Positions 26,874-33,984 of a stretch of DNA of 64,000 bases are shown here, in pieces. The position numbers and the translations under genes are program-made. Numbering within the stretch: the stretch's first letter is position 1; each line of letters begins with the position of its first letter. Source of the stretch: Bacteroidia bacterium (GTDB lineage Bacteria > Bacteroidota > Bacteroidia > Bacteroidales > Paludibacteraceae); contig SAAO01000009.1 in the NCBI GenBank assembly GCA_009929375.1, forward strand, positions 1 to 64,000, in the 5' to 3' direction. The notes under the pieces were generated by a model that was not told the DNA's origin, made no database searches, and saw only the letters and a list, made by a program, of their open reading frames with translations.

Positions 26874-26975
26874 TCCAGACAATTTAAGTTATTTATAGCT
26901 TGTTTTTTGGAACTGCAATATTAGCGATTTTTTACCAATTTCTTGGCCTTAGAACGGGCTTTTTTGAAGAAACAG

Positions 26976-27006
26976 TTGTAAGATTCCGAAAAATAAACTA
27001 CTTTTG
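26976..27006 (+). promoter_or_regulatory. Promoter of the tRNA-Arg gene
   Basis: TTG at 26976-26978 and TACTTTTG at 26999-27006 are 20 bases apart, a good Bacteroidota promoter. The tRNA begins about 94 bases downstream. Confidence 0.55.
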
Positions 27007-27100
27007 CAGCGCTTTTGTAAAATGAACGCGTACACGCTGATAATGATTATTTTATATTTATACAGATAATCTTCACTTTTACAAATGCAAATAAAAGGCC

Positions 27101-27174
27101 GGTCTCGTAGCTCAGCTGGATAGAGCAACAGCCTTCTAAGCTGTGGGTCGTGGGTTCGAATCCCGCCGGGATCA
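27101..27174 (+). tRNA. tRNA-Arg (anticodon TCT)
   Basis: A 74-base cloverleaf can be drawn. The acceptor arms are GGTCTCG and CGGGATC with wobble pairs. The D stem is GCTC/GAGC. The anticodon stem is ACAGC/GCTGT with loop CTTCTAA, giving TCT. The T arm is GTGGG-TTCGAAT-CCCGC. The CCA end is not encoded. It reads AGA codons. Confidence 0.93.
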
Positions 27175-27188
27175 CTTTAAATTTTTCT

Positions 27189-27228
27189 AACGCACTGCAA
27201 TCTAAACCATTGTGGTGCGTTTTTTTTG
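27189..27228 (+). terminator. Terminator after the tRNA gene
   Basis: AACGCAC (27189-27195) pairs with GTGCGTT (27215-27221) and is followed by a run of T residues. Confidence 0.75.
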
Positions 27229-27237
27229 TTACCTTTG
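27210..27237 (+). promoter_or_regulatory. Promoter of mutS2
   Basis: TACCTTTG at 27230-27237 matches TAnnTTTG, with TTG at 27210-27212 as a possible -33 box. It overlaps the end of the tRNA terminator and lies 20 bases before the mutS2 start. This rules out the longer reading frame that begins inside the tRNA. Confidence 0.6.
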
Positions 27238-27257
27238 CGCTCCAGTTTATTTTATAT

Positions 27258-29732
27258 ATGTTATATCCAAATCATTTCGAGCAAAAGACAGATTTTATAA
27301 GCATTCGTCGTTTGTTGAAGGAAAAATGTCTCAGTACGCTTGGCGCCGAGCAGGTTGAACTTATTCAGTTCGAAACCCGCTACGACGATATTGTACGCAT
27401 GCTTAATCAAACTGATGAAATGCTTCGGGTACTTACAAACGAAGGTGCCGATCTTCCTGTGGGTGATTTCTTTGATATCCGACCCGCATTGGCACGTGTG
27501 CGTGTCGAAGGGCTTTTTCTCGACGAACTGGAACTTTTCAATCTTTGGCGGGCTCTTGAAGCTGTTCGCCGGCTTGTGTCGTTTCTGCTTAAAGATGAAG
27601 CGCAGGCTTACCCGTATCTGGCTGAATTATTGCCGGGTACAGAATCATTTCCACAGATAATCAAACGAATTGATACTATTCTGAATAAGTTTGGGAAAAT
27701 CAAAGATAATGCATCGCCCGAACTGAGTCGTATACGCCGTGAAATTCATCAGGTAGAAAGCTCGGTGTCGCGTACGCTGAATGCTATTTTGCGACAGGCT
27801 CAGGCCGATGGATATGTGGAAAAAGATGTAACACCTACCATGCGCGACGGTCGTTTGGTAATTCCTGTTTCACCAGCTTTTAAACGTAAAGTCAACGGTA
27901 TTGTGCACGACGAATCTGCTACCGGTAAAACTGTGTTTATCGAACCACAGCAGGTTGTGGAGGCCAATAACCGCATTCGTGAACTGGAAGGGGAGGAGCG
28001 ACGCGAAATTATGCGTATTTTGCTCGACTTTACCAATTTCGTGCGTCCTTTTACCGACGAAATTGTAGCTTCACAAAAATTCCTGGGTGTGATTGATTTT
28101 CTGCGGGCAAAAGCACTTTTTGCACTCGAAATTGACGCCATAAAACCCCGTGTGGATAATGTTTGTCAGCTCGAATGGTCGAAAGCGCGACATCCTTTGT
28201 TATTCCTTGCGCTTAAAAGGCAGAAAAAAGAAATTGTACCACTGGATATTGTGCTGAATGAAAAACAGCGCATTTTGTTGATCTCAGGGCCAAATGCAGG
28301 TGGAAAATCTGTTTGTCTGAAAACAGTGGTTTTACTTCAGTATATGTTGCAATGCGGATTACTTGTCCCGCTGCACGACAGTAGCCGGATGGGTATTTTT
28401 GAGCGTTTGTTTATCGATATTGGTGATGAGCAATCGATTGAAAATGATCTTTCTACCTATAGTTCGCATTTGCTGAATATGAAATTTTTTATTCGTAACA
28501 GCAATACCAAAACGCTTTTGCTGATTGATGAATTCGGTACCGGAACCGAGCCTATGATTGGTGGTGCAATTGCCGAGGCTACGCTCGAACGTTTTAATCG
28601 TAACCGTGCTTTTGGGGTGATTACCACACATTATACAAATCTGAAATTATATGCTGATGCGACCGAAGGTGTTGTGAATGGTGCTATGCTTTACGACCGT
28701 CAGCACCTTCAGCCGCTTTTCCAACTGAGTATAGGAAATCCGGGTAGCTCGTTTGCTGTGGAAATTGCACGAAAAATTGGCTTGCCCGAAGATTTGATTG
28801 CTGATGCTTCTGAGAAAGTGGGTTCCGATCGTATGGATTACGACAAACATTTGCAGGATATTGTACGTGATAAACGTTACTGGGAAAACAAACGTCGCGA
28901 TATTCGTCTGAAAGAGAAAAAACTGGAGGAGACACTTGCAAAATACGAAGCCAATATGTCGGATATCGACAAGGTTCGTAAGGAAATTACGCAAAAAGCC
29001 CGTCAGGAGGCTCAGACTTTGTTGAGTGAAACCAATGCTCGTATTGAAAATACAATCCGACAGATAAAAGAGGCGCAGGCTGAAAAGGAAAAAACCAAAG
29101 AAGTACGTAAAGAATTAGAAGACTTTAAGACGAAAATAAACGTACATAGCAATGCAAACTCTTCGGCAGCAGGTACTCTTCAACGTCATAAAGGAGATAA
29201 AACTTTAATTAAAAAAAACGAAACTCGAAATCCGAAACCCGAAACGCAAAACGCAAAACCCGAAACTCTTAAACCCGGTTCAAATGTTCGTCTCAAAGGT
29301 CAGACAACCACCGGAGTTATTCTCGAGATTCAGGATAAAAATGCGATTGTTGCTTTCGGACAGATGAAATCGACGGTCAAACTTTCTAAATTAGAGTCTG
29401 TCAGCAATACGCAACTCAAAAAGGAGAACCGGAAATACGATCATTTGGGAAGTTCGTCGAACGATGAAGTGCGCCAGCGAAAACTCACCTTTACTTCCGA
29501 AATTGATGTGCGTGGTATGCGTGGCGACGAGGCTTTGCAGGCTGTTACTTATTTTATAGACGATGCGGTAATGGTGGGCGTGGCTTCGGTGCGTATTCTT
29601 CATGGAACCGGAACAGGTGCGCTCCGTCAGATGATTCGTCAGTACCTTGGTACTGTGCATGCAGTTCGAAACTATCGCGACGAACATGTGCAGTTTGGTG
29701 GCGCAGGTATTACCGTGGTGGAATTCGATTAG
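27258..29732 (+). CDS. mutS2: MutS2 family ATPase/endonuclease
   Basis: An 824-residue MutS2 protein. The family acts on branched DNA or, as shown in some bacteria, on collided ribosomes. The core ATPase has Walker A GPNAGGKSVCLKTV (near residue 344) and Walker B LLLIDEFGTGTEP. A long coiled coil spans about residues 525-640. The C-terminal Smr domain has DVRGMRGDEA and HGTGTGALR (residues about 745-824), the usual nuclease motifs. ATG 27258 is chosen over a frame that starts inside the tRNA. Between the coiled coil and the KOW-like segment, residues about 652-674 are a Pro/Lys/Glu-rich insert (NETRNPKPETQNAKPETLKP) encoded by a degenerate GAAAC-type repeat that also occurs in intergenic DNA here. 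The gene ends with no space before the convergent amidase gene. Confidence 0.92.
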   Translation: MLYPNHFEQKTDFISIRRLLKEKCLSTLGAEQVELIQFETRYDDIVRMLNQTDEMLRVLTNEGADLPVGDFFDIRPALARVRVEGLFLDELELFNLWRALEAVRRLVSFLLKDEAQAYPYLAELLPGTESFPQIIKRIDTILNKFGKIKDNASPELSRIRREIHQVESSVSRTLNAILRQAQADGYVEKDVTPTMRDGRLVIPVSPAFKRKVNGIVHDESATGKTVFIEPQQVVEANNRIRELEGEERREIMRILLDFTNFVRPFTDEIVASQKFLGVIDFLRAKALFALEIDAIKPRVDNVCQLEWSKARHPLLFLALKRQKKEIVPLDIVLNEKQRILLISGPNAGGKSVCLKTVVLLQYMLQCGLLVPLHDSSRMGIFERLFIDIGDEQSIENDLSTYSSHLLNMKFFIRNSNTKTLLLIDEFGTGTEPMIGGAIAEATLERFNRNRAFGVITTHYTNLKLYADATEGVVNGAMLYDRQHLQPLFQLSIGNPGSSFAVEIARKIGLPEDLIADASEKVGSDRMDYDKHLQDIVRDKRYWENKRRDIRLKEKKLEETLAKYEANMSDIDKVRKEITQKARQEAQTLLSETNARIENTIRQIKEAQAEKEKTKEVRKELEDFKTKINVHSNANSSAAGTLQRHKGDKTLIKKNETRNPKPETQNAKPETLKPGSNVRLKGQTTTGVILEIQDKNAIVAFGQMKSTVKLSKLESVSNTQLKKENRKYDHLGSSSNDEVRQRKLTFTSEIDVRGMRGDEALQAVTYFIDDAVMVGVASVRILHGTGTGALRQMIRQYLGTVHAVRNYRDEHVQFGGAGITVVEFD

Positions 29733-30506
29733 TTATAAGTTAATTGTAAAGTTATCTGCATCTTTCCAGAAGGCAGCTTTTTGTCTGAATTTATCCAGCT
29801 TTTCTTTTAAAATTTCGGTGGTAATAATGCTGGTCTCGTTGTCGGGTGCGGATGCTGTTTTGTTTCCTTTGAAATCGAAAAGTGCTGAATGTCCATTATA
29901 TTCAATGCCATTCCCGTCGGTTCCAATGCAATTCACTCCGCATACATAAGCCTGATTTTCAACGGCCCGTGCAGGCAATAAAATATCCCAGCTGCTGATA
30001 CGGCTTTTCGGAAAATTTGCCATGTAAATAAGCAGGTCGTATTCATTGTTTACGTTCCGGCTCCAAACCGGAAATCGTACATCGTAGCAAATCAGCAATC
30101 GAATGTTGAACCCTTGATAACTGACGGTGAGCTTATCATTTCCTGCACTGAAAAAACGATCTTCGCCACCCATTGAAAAAAGATGGCGTTTGTCAGCGGT
30201 GGCTATTTCTCCATTCGGAAAAACAAAAAATCCACGGTTATACAGTTTCCCGTTTTCGGTAGCAATAAAACTTCCTGCAATGGCTAATCCGTAATTCAAA
30301 GCCCATTTTTTCAGGGTTTTTACCGTGTTTTCTTCCATGTCTTCAGCGAGTTCAGGGTGATTCGTACAAAAACCTGTACTGAACATTTCGGGCAGAATTA
30401 CTAAATCCGTTTTTCCTGCAAGTGTTTCAAGTTGCTCCTGCGTTTTATCAAGATTCGACTGTTTGTCAGCCCAGTGAATTATGTCCTGTATAATGGTGAG
30501 TTTCAT
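29733..30506 (-). CDS. Nitrilase-superfamily amidohydrolase, omega-amidase YafV-like
   Basis: A 257-residue carbon-nitrogen hydrolase. The catalytic triad can be read: Glu40 in LPEMFSTGF, a lysine in DKRHLF and a cysteine in ICYDVRFPVWSRN. Its length and the motifs MGGEDRFFSAG and NFPKSRISSWDILLPARAVE fit the YafV/omega-amidase branch, which removes ammonia from alpha-ketoglutaramate or alpha-ketosuccinamate after glutamine or asparagine transamination. It is monocistronic or loosely linked to the upstream GxxExxY gene, and it converges on mutS2 with no intergenic base between the two stop codons. Confidence 0.85.
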   Translation of the reverse strand: MKLTIIQDIIHWADKQSNLDKTQEQLETLAGKTDLVILPEMFSTGFCTNHPELAEDMEENTVKTLKKWALNYGLAIAGSFIATENGKLYNRGFFVFPNGEIATADKRHLFSMGGEDRFFSAGNDKLTVSYQGFNIRLLICYDVRFPVWSRNVNNEYDLLIYMANFPKSRISSWDILLPARAVENQAYVCGVNCIGTDGNGIEYNGHSALFDFKGNKTASAPDNETSIITTEILKEKLDKFRQKAAFWKDADNFTINL

Positions 30507-30541
30507 ATATAAATAGTGATTTTCTTTAATGCTATTTGAAG

Positions 30542-30934
30542 TTAGAATTGTTTGTGCTTGAATTTATTCATAAATACTTTTCGTGAGTATTCAGGTTCGT
30601 GCCCAAAGTTAAATACGAAACCGACTTCCATTTCAGTTGCTTTAAGATAATTCATTAGCTGGATTTCATGTTCATTTTTAATAGTGGCATTTGCTTTTAA
30701 TTCAAGAATTATCATGTTGTTTACGACAATATCTGCAAAGTACTCCCCAATCACTTTATTATCATAAAATACTTTGATGGGATGCTGACATTTAATTTCT
30801 AAACCTTTTTTCTGTAACTCAATAGTAAATGCATTTTCGTAAACTTTTTCAAGAAAACCATATCCTAATGTGTTGTAAACTTTGTAGAAACAGTTGATAA
30901 TCTGTTCTGTCAGATTTTTGTGCAATAGTTCCAT
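30542..30934 (-). CDS. GxxExxY protein (PD-(D/E)XK nuclease-like)
   Basis: A 130-residue protein with the name-giving motif Gly26-Phe-Leu-Glu29-Lys-Val-Tyr32. The nuclease-fold core has Asp68 in YFADIVV and Glu78-Leu-Lys80 in IILELKA, which fits a PD-(D/E)XK active site. These proteins are widespread, small and often scattered erratically between strains. Their role is not established. It reads out from a ~185-bp tandem repeat region that starts about 57 bases upstream of its start codon. It is followed 35 bases later by the amidase gene on the same strand. Confidence 0.85.
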   Translation of the reverse strand: MELLHKNLTEQIINCFYKVYNTLGYGFLEKVYENAFTIELQKKGLEIKCQHPIKVFYDNKVIGEYFADIVVNNMIILELKANATIKNEHEIQLMNYLKATEMEVGFVFNFGHEPEYSRKVFMNKFKHKQF

Positions 30935-30990
30935 ATTTCATATTTTAAAGTTAACTGCAAATATATGAAATTATATTTCTGTTTTGATAA

Positions 30991-31460
30991 TAGGAACGCT
31001 GATAACGCAGATGGAACAGATATGTCGGATAGAATTATTATTTTTTTACGGATATCATTTCATAAATGAAATACTGATTATATGGATGTTAATATTTGGG
31101 GTAAGGATCAATACCTAACGGAATTAAAATCCGAAATGATTAGCTTTGTCCGTTTTATCCGCGTTTCTTTTATTAGAACGCGGATAATGCCGATTGAACA
31201 GATAAGATAAATGTTATCATGTTTATGTGTTCGGATATTATTTCATAAATGAAATACTGATTATGTGGAAGTTGATGTTTGGAGTGCAAATCAATTCCGA
31301 AAGGAATTAAAATCGGAATTAAAATCCGTATTAATTAGCTTCATCTGTTTTATCCGCGTTCCAATTGTTAGAGCGTGGATAAAGCAGGTATACCGGATTG
31401 AATTGTTACAATTCTTTTTTATATGGATATCATTTCATAAATGAAATTTTGATTATGACA
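30991..31460. repeat. Tandem repeats of about 185 bp beside the GxxExxY gene
   Basis: A unit beginning GATATCATTTCATAAATG recurs at 31051, 31234 and 31426, giving periods of 183 and 192 bases. Each unit includes the palindrome ATTTCAT-AA-ATGAAAT, a TGATTAT stretch, GGAATTAAAATCCG-like inverted sequence and a TTTATCCGCGTT...AACGCGGATAA-like hairpin. The first copy has only its tail and the last only its head, so about two full units are present. No reading frame is seen. The array lies between the GxxExxY gene and serS. Confidence 0.8.
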
Positions 31461-31476
31461 AAGTTTTCAAAAACAA

Positions 31477-31509
31477 AACGACTCAACCGAAATAATCAGT
31501 TGAGTCGTT
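31477..31509 (-). terminator. Terminator of serS
   Basis: AAACGACTCAAC and GTTGAGTCGTT form an 11-base stem around 31477-31509. On the minus strand it is followed by a T-rich tract, 26 bases after the serS stop codon. Confidence 0.85.
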
Positions 31510-31534
31510 ATTTTGAAATTTAGTTGTTGACTTT

Positions 31535-32806
31535 TTAGTCGATAATATCGAATCCTGTGTAAGAAATAAGCGCTTTCGGAATGCGGATGCCTTCAGGAGT
31601 CTGATTGTTTTCGAGCAAAGCAGCTACAATACGTGGTAATGCCATTGCGCTACCATTCAGTGTGTGACAAAGCTGTGTTTTCTTGTCGGCTCCTTTAAAG
31701 CGGCATTTCAAACGGTTAGCCTGATAGCTTTCGAAATTCGATACCGAACTAACTTCCAACCAACGTTCCTGAGCTGTAGAATATACTTCAAAGTCGAAAG
31801 TAAGCGCTGAGGTGAAGCTCATATCGCCTCCACACAAGCGCAGAATACGCCATGGAAGTTCCAGCTTTTCAACCAGTGTTTGTACATAGTTTACCATTTC
31901 TGTCAGTCGGTCATACGAAGTGTCGGGATGTGCAATCTGCACAATTTCCACTTTGTCGAACTGGTGCAGGCGGTTGAGACCACGTACATCCTTACCATAC
32001 GAACCGGCTTCGCGACGGAAGCAAGCAGAGTAAGCAGTGTTTTTTACCGGAAGTTCTTTTTCGTCGAGAATTACATCGCGATAAATATTGGTTACAGGTA
32101 CTTCAGCTGTAGGAATCAGATATAAATCGTCGACCTGACAATGGTACATTTGTCCTTCTTTATCAGGTAACTGTCCGGTGCCATAACCCGAAGCAGCATT
32201 GACCACATAAGGTGGTTGAACTTCGAGATAACCTGCTTCGCGGGCATTGTCGAGGAAGAAATTGATCAGAGCGCGTTGCAGACGTGCGCCTTTTCCTTTG
32301 TAAACGGGGAAACCGGCTCCCGAAATTTTCACTCCGAGTTCAAAATCAATCAGATCGTATTTTTTAGCCAGATCCCAGTGAGGTATGGCTCCATCGTACA
32401 GTTTTGGGATTTCTCCACCCTGACGCTCAATCACATTGTCTTCGGCATGTTTTCCGGCAGGAACCGAATCGTGTGGCAGGTTAGGAATCTGTACCAGAAG
32501 ATCGTTCAGTTTTTGCTCGGTTTCAGCCAGTTTGTCACCAAGTTCTTTGATGGTTTCTTTCAGTTCTGTGGTTTTTTCTTTGGCTGCAGCAGCTTCCGAC
32601 TGTTTTCCCTGTTTGAAAAGCATTCCGATTTCCTTCGACAGATTGTTCATTTCGGCCGAAGTGCTGTCGAGCTGAGTCTGTGTGGTTTTTCGAAGGGTGT
32701 CGAGTTCCACAACCTGAGCAATAATGCCGGTACCATCGAAATGTTTTTTTGCCAAACGTTCGATGACTTCAGCTGTATTTTCGGTGATATATTTGAGTGT
32801 CAACAT
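31535..32806 (-). CDS. serS: Seryl-tRNA synthetase
   Basis: A 423-residue class II aminoacyl-tRNA synthetase that charges tRNA-Ser and tRNA-Sec. An N-terminal antiparallel coiled coil (residues about 30-105: TTQTQLDSTSAEMNNLSKEI and onward) grips the long variable arm of tRNA-Ser. Motif 2 is ACFRREAGSYGKDVRG with the FDKVE block, and motif 3 is NGSAMALPRIVAALLE. It is preceded on the same strand by rplU and rpmA, a gene order I recall from other Bacteroidota. Confidence 0.96.
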   Translation of the reverse strand: MLTLKYITENTAEVIERLAKKHFDGTGIIAQVVELDTLRKTTQTQLDSTSAEMNNLSKEIGMLFKQGKQSEAAAAKEKTTELKETIKELGDKLAETEQKLNDLLVQIPNLPHDSVPAGKHAEDNVIERQGGEIPKLYDGAIPHWDLAKKYDLIDFELGVKISGAGFPVYKGKGARLQRALINFFLDNAREAGYLEVQPPYVVNAASGYGTGQLPDKEGQMYHCQVDDLYLIPTAEVPVTNIYRDVILDEKELPVKNTAYSACFRREAGSYGKDVRGLNRLHQFDKVEIVQIAHPDTSYDRLTEMVNYVQTLVEKLELPWRILRLCGGDMSFTSALTFDFEVYSTAQERWLEVSSVSNFESYQANRLKCRFKGADKKTQLCHTLNGSAMALPRIVAALLENNQTPEGIRIPKALISYTGFDIID

Positions 32807-33029
32807 AGTGTCAATTACTATTTAAACATTTACTATTTACTTATTCAATAAGCCTGCAAATGTTTTTGTTTTTTATCTTTATTCTTTGATCTTTGTTCTT
32901 TATTCTCTGGCCTTTGGGCTATGATCTAACAGAAAAAATCTCCTGAAATTTTACGCAGCGGTAAAACAACAGGAGATTTTGTATTTTATAAAGCGTTCCT
33001 TTTCCCTGTCGGGTTTCGGGCTCTCTTTA
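32807..33029. other. serS leader with degenerate CTTT repeats and rpmA terminator
   Basis: No gene is seen. A run of degenerate TTCTTTATTCTTTGATCTTTG-like units lies at about 32870-32910. The rpmA terminator occupies 32935-32980. I see no convincing promoter for serS. Confidence 0.4.
32935..32980 (-). terminator. Terminator of the rplU-rpmA operon
   Basis: AAAATCTCCTG (32935-32945) pairs with CAGGAGATTTT (32970-32980), and the inner TTTTAC/GTAAAA adds a second stem. On the minus strand it ends in T residues, about 50 bases after rpmA. Confidence 0.85.
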
Positions 33030-33293
33030 TTAATTAGCTTCGATTGGTTTTACAGAAACGTAAGATTTGTTATCTTTTCTTTTTCTGAATTCCACAATAC
33101 CGTCAACTAATGCAAAAAGTGTATGGTCTTTACCAAGTCCCATATTTTCACCTGCATGGTGTACTGTTCCGCGCTGACGAACGATGATATTACCTGCTTT
33201 TGCAAACTGACCACCGTAAATTTTTACGCCAAGTCGCTTACTTTCCGATTCGCGACCGTTCTTCGAGCTACCAACTCCTTTCTTATGTGCCAT
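33030..33293 (-). CDS. rpmA: 50S ribosomal protein L27
   Basis: An 87-residue ribosomal protein of the large subunit whose N-terminal tail reaches the peptidyl transferase centre. The conserved [16 protein letters not shown] and [16 protein letters not shown] are present. There is no N-terminal processing extension. It follows rplU by 25 bases, the usual order. Confidence 0.97.
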   Translation of the reverse strand: MAHKKGVGSSKNGRESESKRLGVKIYGGQFAKAGNIIVRQRGTVHHAGENMGLGKDHTLFALVDGIVEFRKRKDNKSYVSVKPIEAN

Positions 33294-33318
33294 TTTCTTT
33301 TACTTTTTAACAGGTTAA

Positions 33319-33633
33319 TTAAGCTACAATTTCTTTGATTAAAATTTCGGTGAAGTCCTGACGGTGACCGTTACGAACACGGTATCCTTTACGACGTTTT
33401 TTCTTGAAAACGATTACTTTATCGCCACGAAGGTGCGATACTACTTCGCCTACTACTTTTGCGCCTTCAACTACAGGAGCGCCTACTGTTACTGTTCCGT
33501 CGTTATCAACGAGCAAAACTTTGTCGAATTCTACTGCTGAACCTCTTTCAGCTTCATTCATACGGTGGATGTACAGTTTTCTTCCGGCTTCTACCTTAAA
33601 CTGTTGTCCAAGAATTTCTACAATTGCGTACAT
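33319..33633 (-). CDS. rplU: 50S ribosomal protein L21
   Basis: A 104-residue large-subunit ribosomal protein that binds 23S rRNA. ATG 33633 begins the standard [17 protein letters not shown]; an in-frame TTG twelve bases upstream is less likely. The C-terminal [16 protein letters not shown] is the basic RNA-binding signature. It heads the rplU-rpmA operon. Confidence 0.96.
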   Translation of the reverse strand: MYAIVEILGQQFKVEAGRKLYIHRMNEAERGSAVEFDKVLLVDNDGTVTVGAPVVEGAKVVGEVVSHLRGDKVIVFKKKRRKGYRVRNGHRQDFTEILIKEIVA

Positions 33634-33645
33634 TTTCTTATACAA

Positions 33646-33952
33646 TTTATTATTACATCGGGAAGGTGAGATGCTTCACAGCAGTGCTTCTTGGATACCT
33701 TATCCGAAATGAGGGTGCAAATTTACAGATATTTTTTTATATGACAAAGAGTTGATAGCTTTTTTTCTTGCGGAAAGGAGATAGCGTTTCGTGTTTCGCG
33801 TTTCGTGTTTTGCGCTTCGGTAGTTATTCGCAATTAATCATGCGTTCAACTGTCTTTTCTCTTTGTTCTTTTCTCTTTTGTCTTAAAAAAATCTGTGTCT
33901 TCGTGTCTCTGTGTTTCAATCTGCTGTTACCCGCTAAACGCAAAACTTTTCC
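33646..33952. repeat. Spacer with degenerate GTTTCG and TCTTTTG repeats
   Basis: No real gene lies in this divergent spacer between rplU and mfd. It holds GCGTTTCGTGTTTCGCGTTT-type repeats (33784-33820) and TCTCTTTGTTCTTTTCTC-type and GTGTCTTCGTGTCTCTGTG-type runs (33850-33930). They are the complement-strand form of the GAAAC-type repeats found elsewhere in the window. Confidence 0.55.
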
Positions 33953-33960
33953 TATCTTTG
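33953..33960 (+). promoter_or_regulatory. -7 promoter element of mfd
   Basis: TATCTTTG matches the consensus and lies 25 bases before the TTG start at 33985. This position argues against an upstream in-frame start at 33895. Confidence 0.6.
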
Positions 33961-33984
33961 CATTCCGATAAAAACATATTTATT

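Noticed and set aside
27150-27257. Longer N-terminus of mutS2 starting inside the tRNA gene
   Set aside because: The frame would begin within tRNA-Arg and cross its terminator. A TACCTTTG promoter at 27230 and ATG 27258 give the normal MutS2 start.
33895-33984. Longer N-terminus of mfd
   Set aside because: It lies in low-complexity sequence upstream of the TATCTTTG promoter element; TTG 33985 gives the family-typical start.
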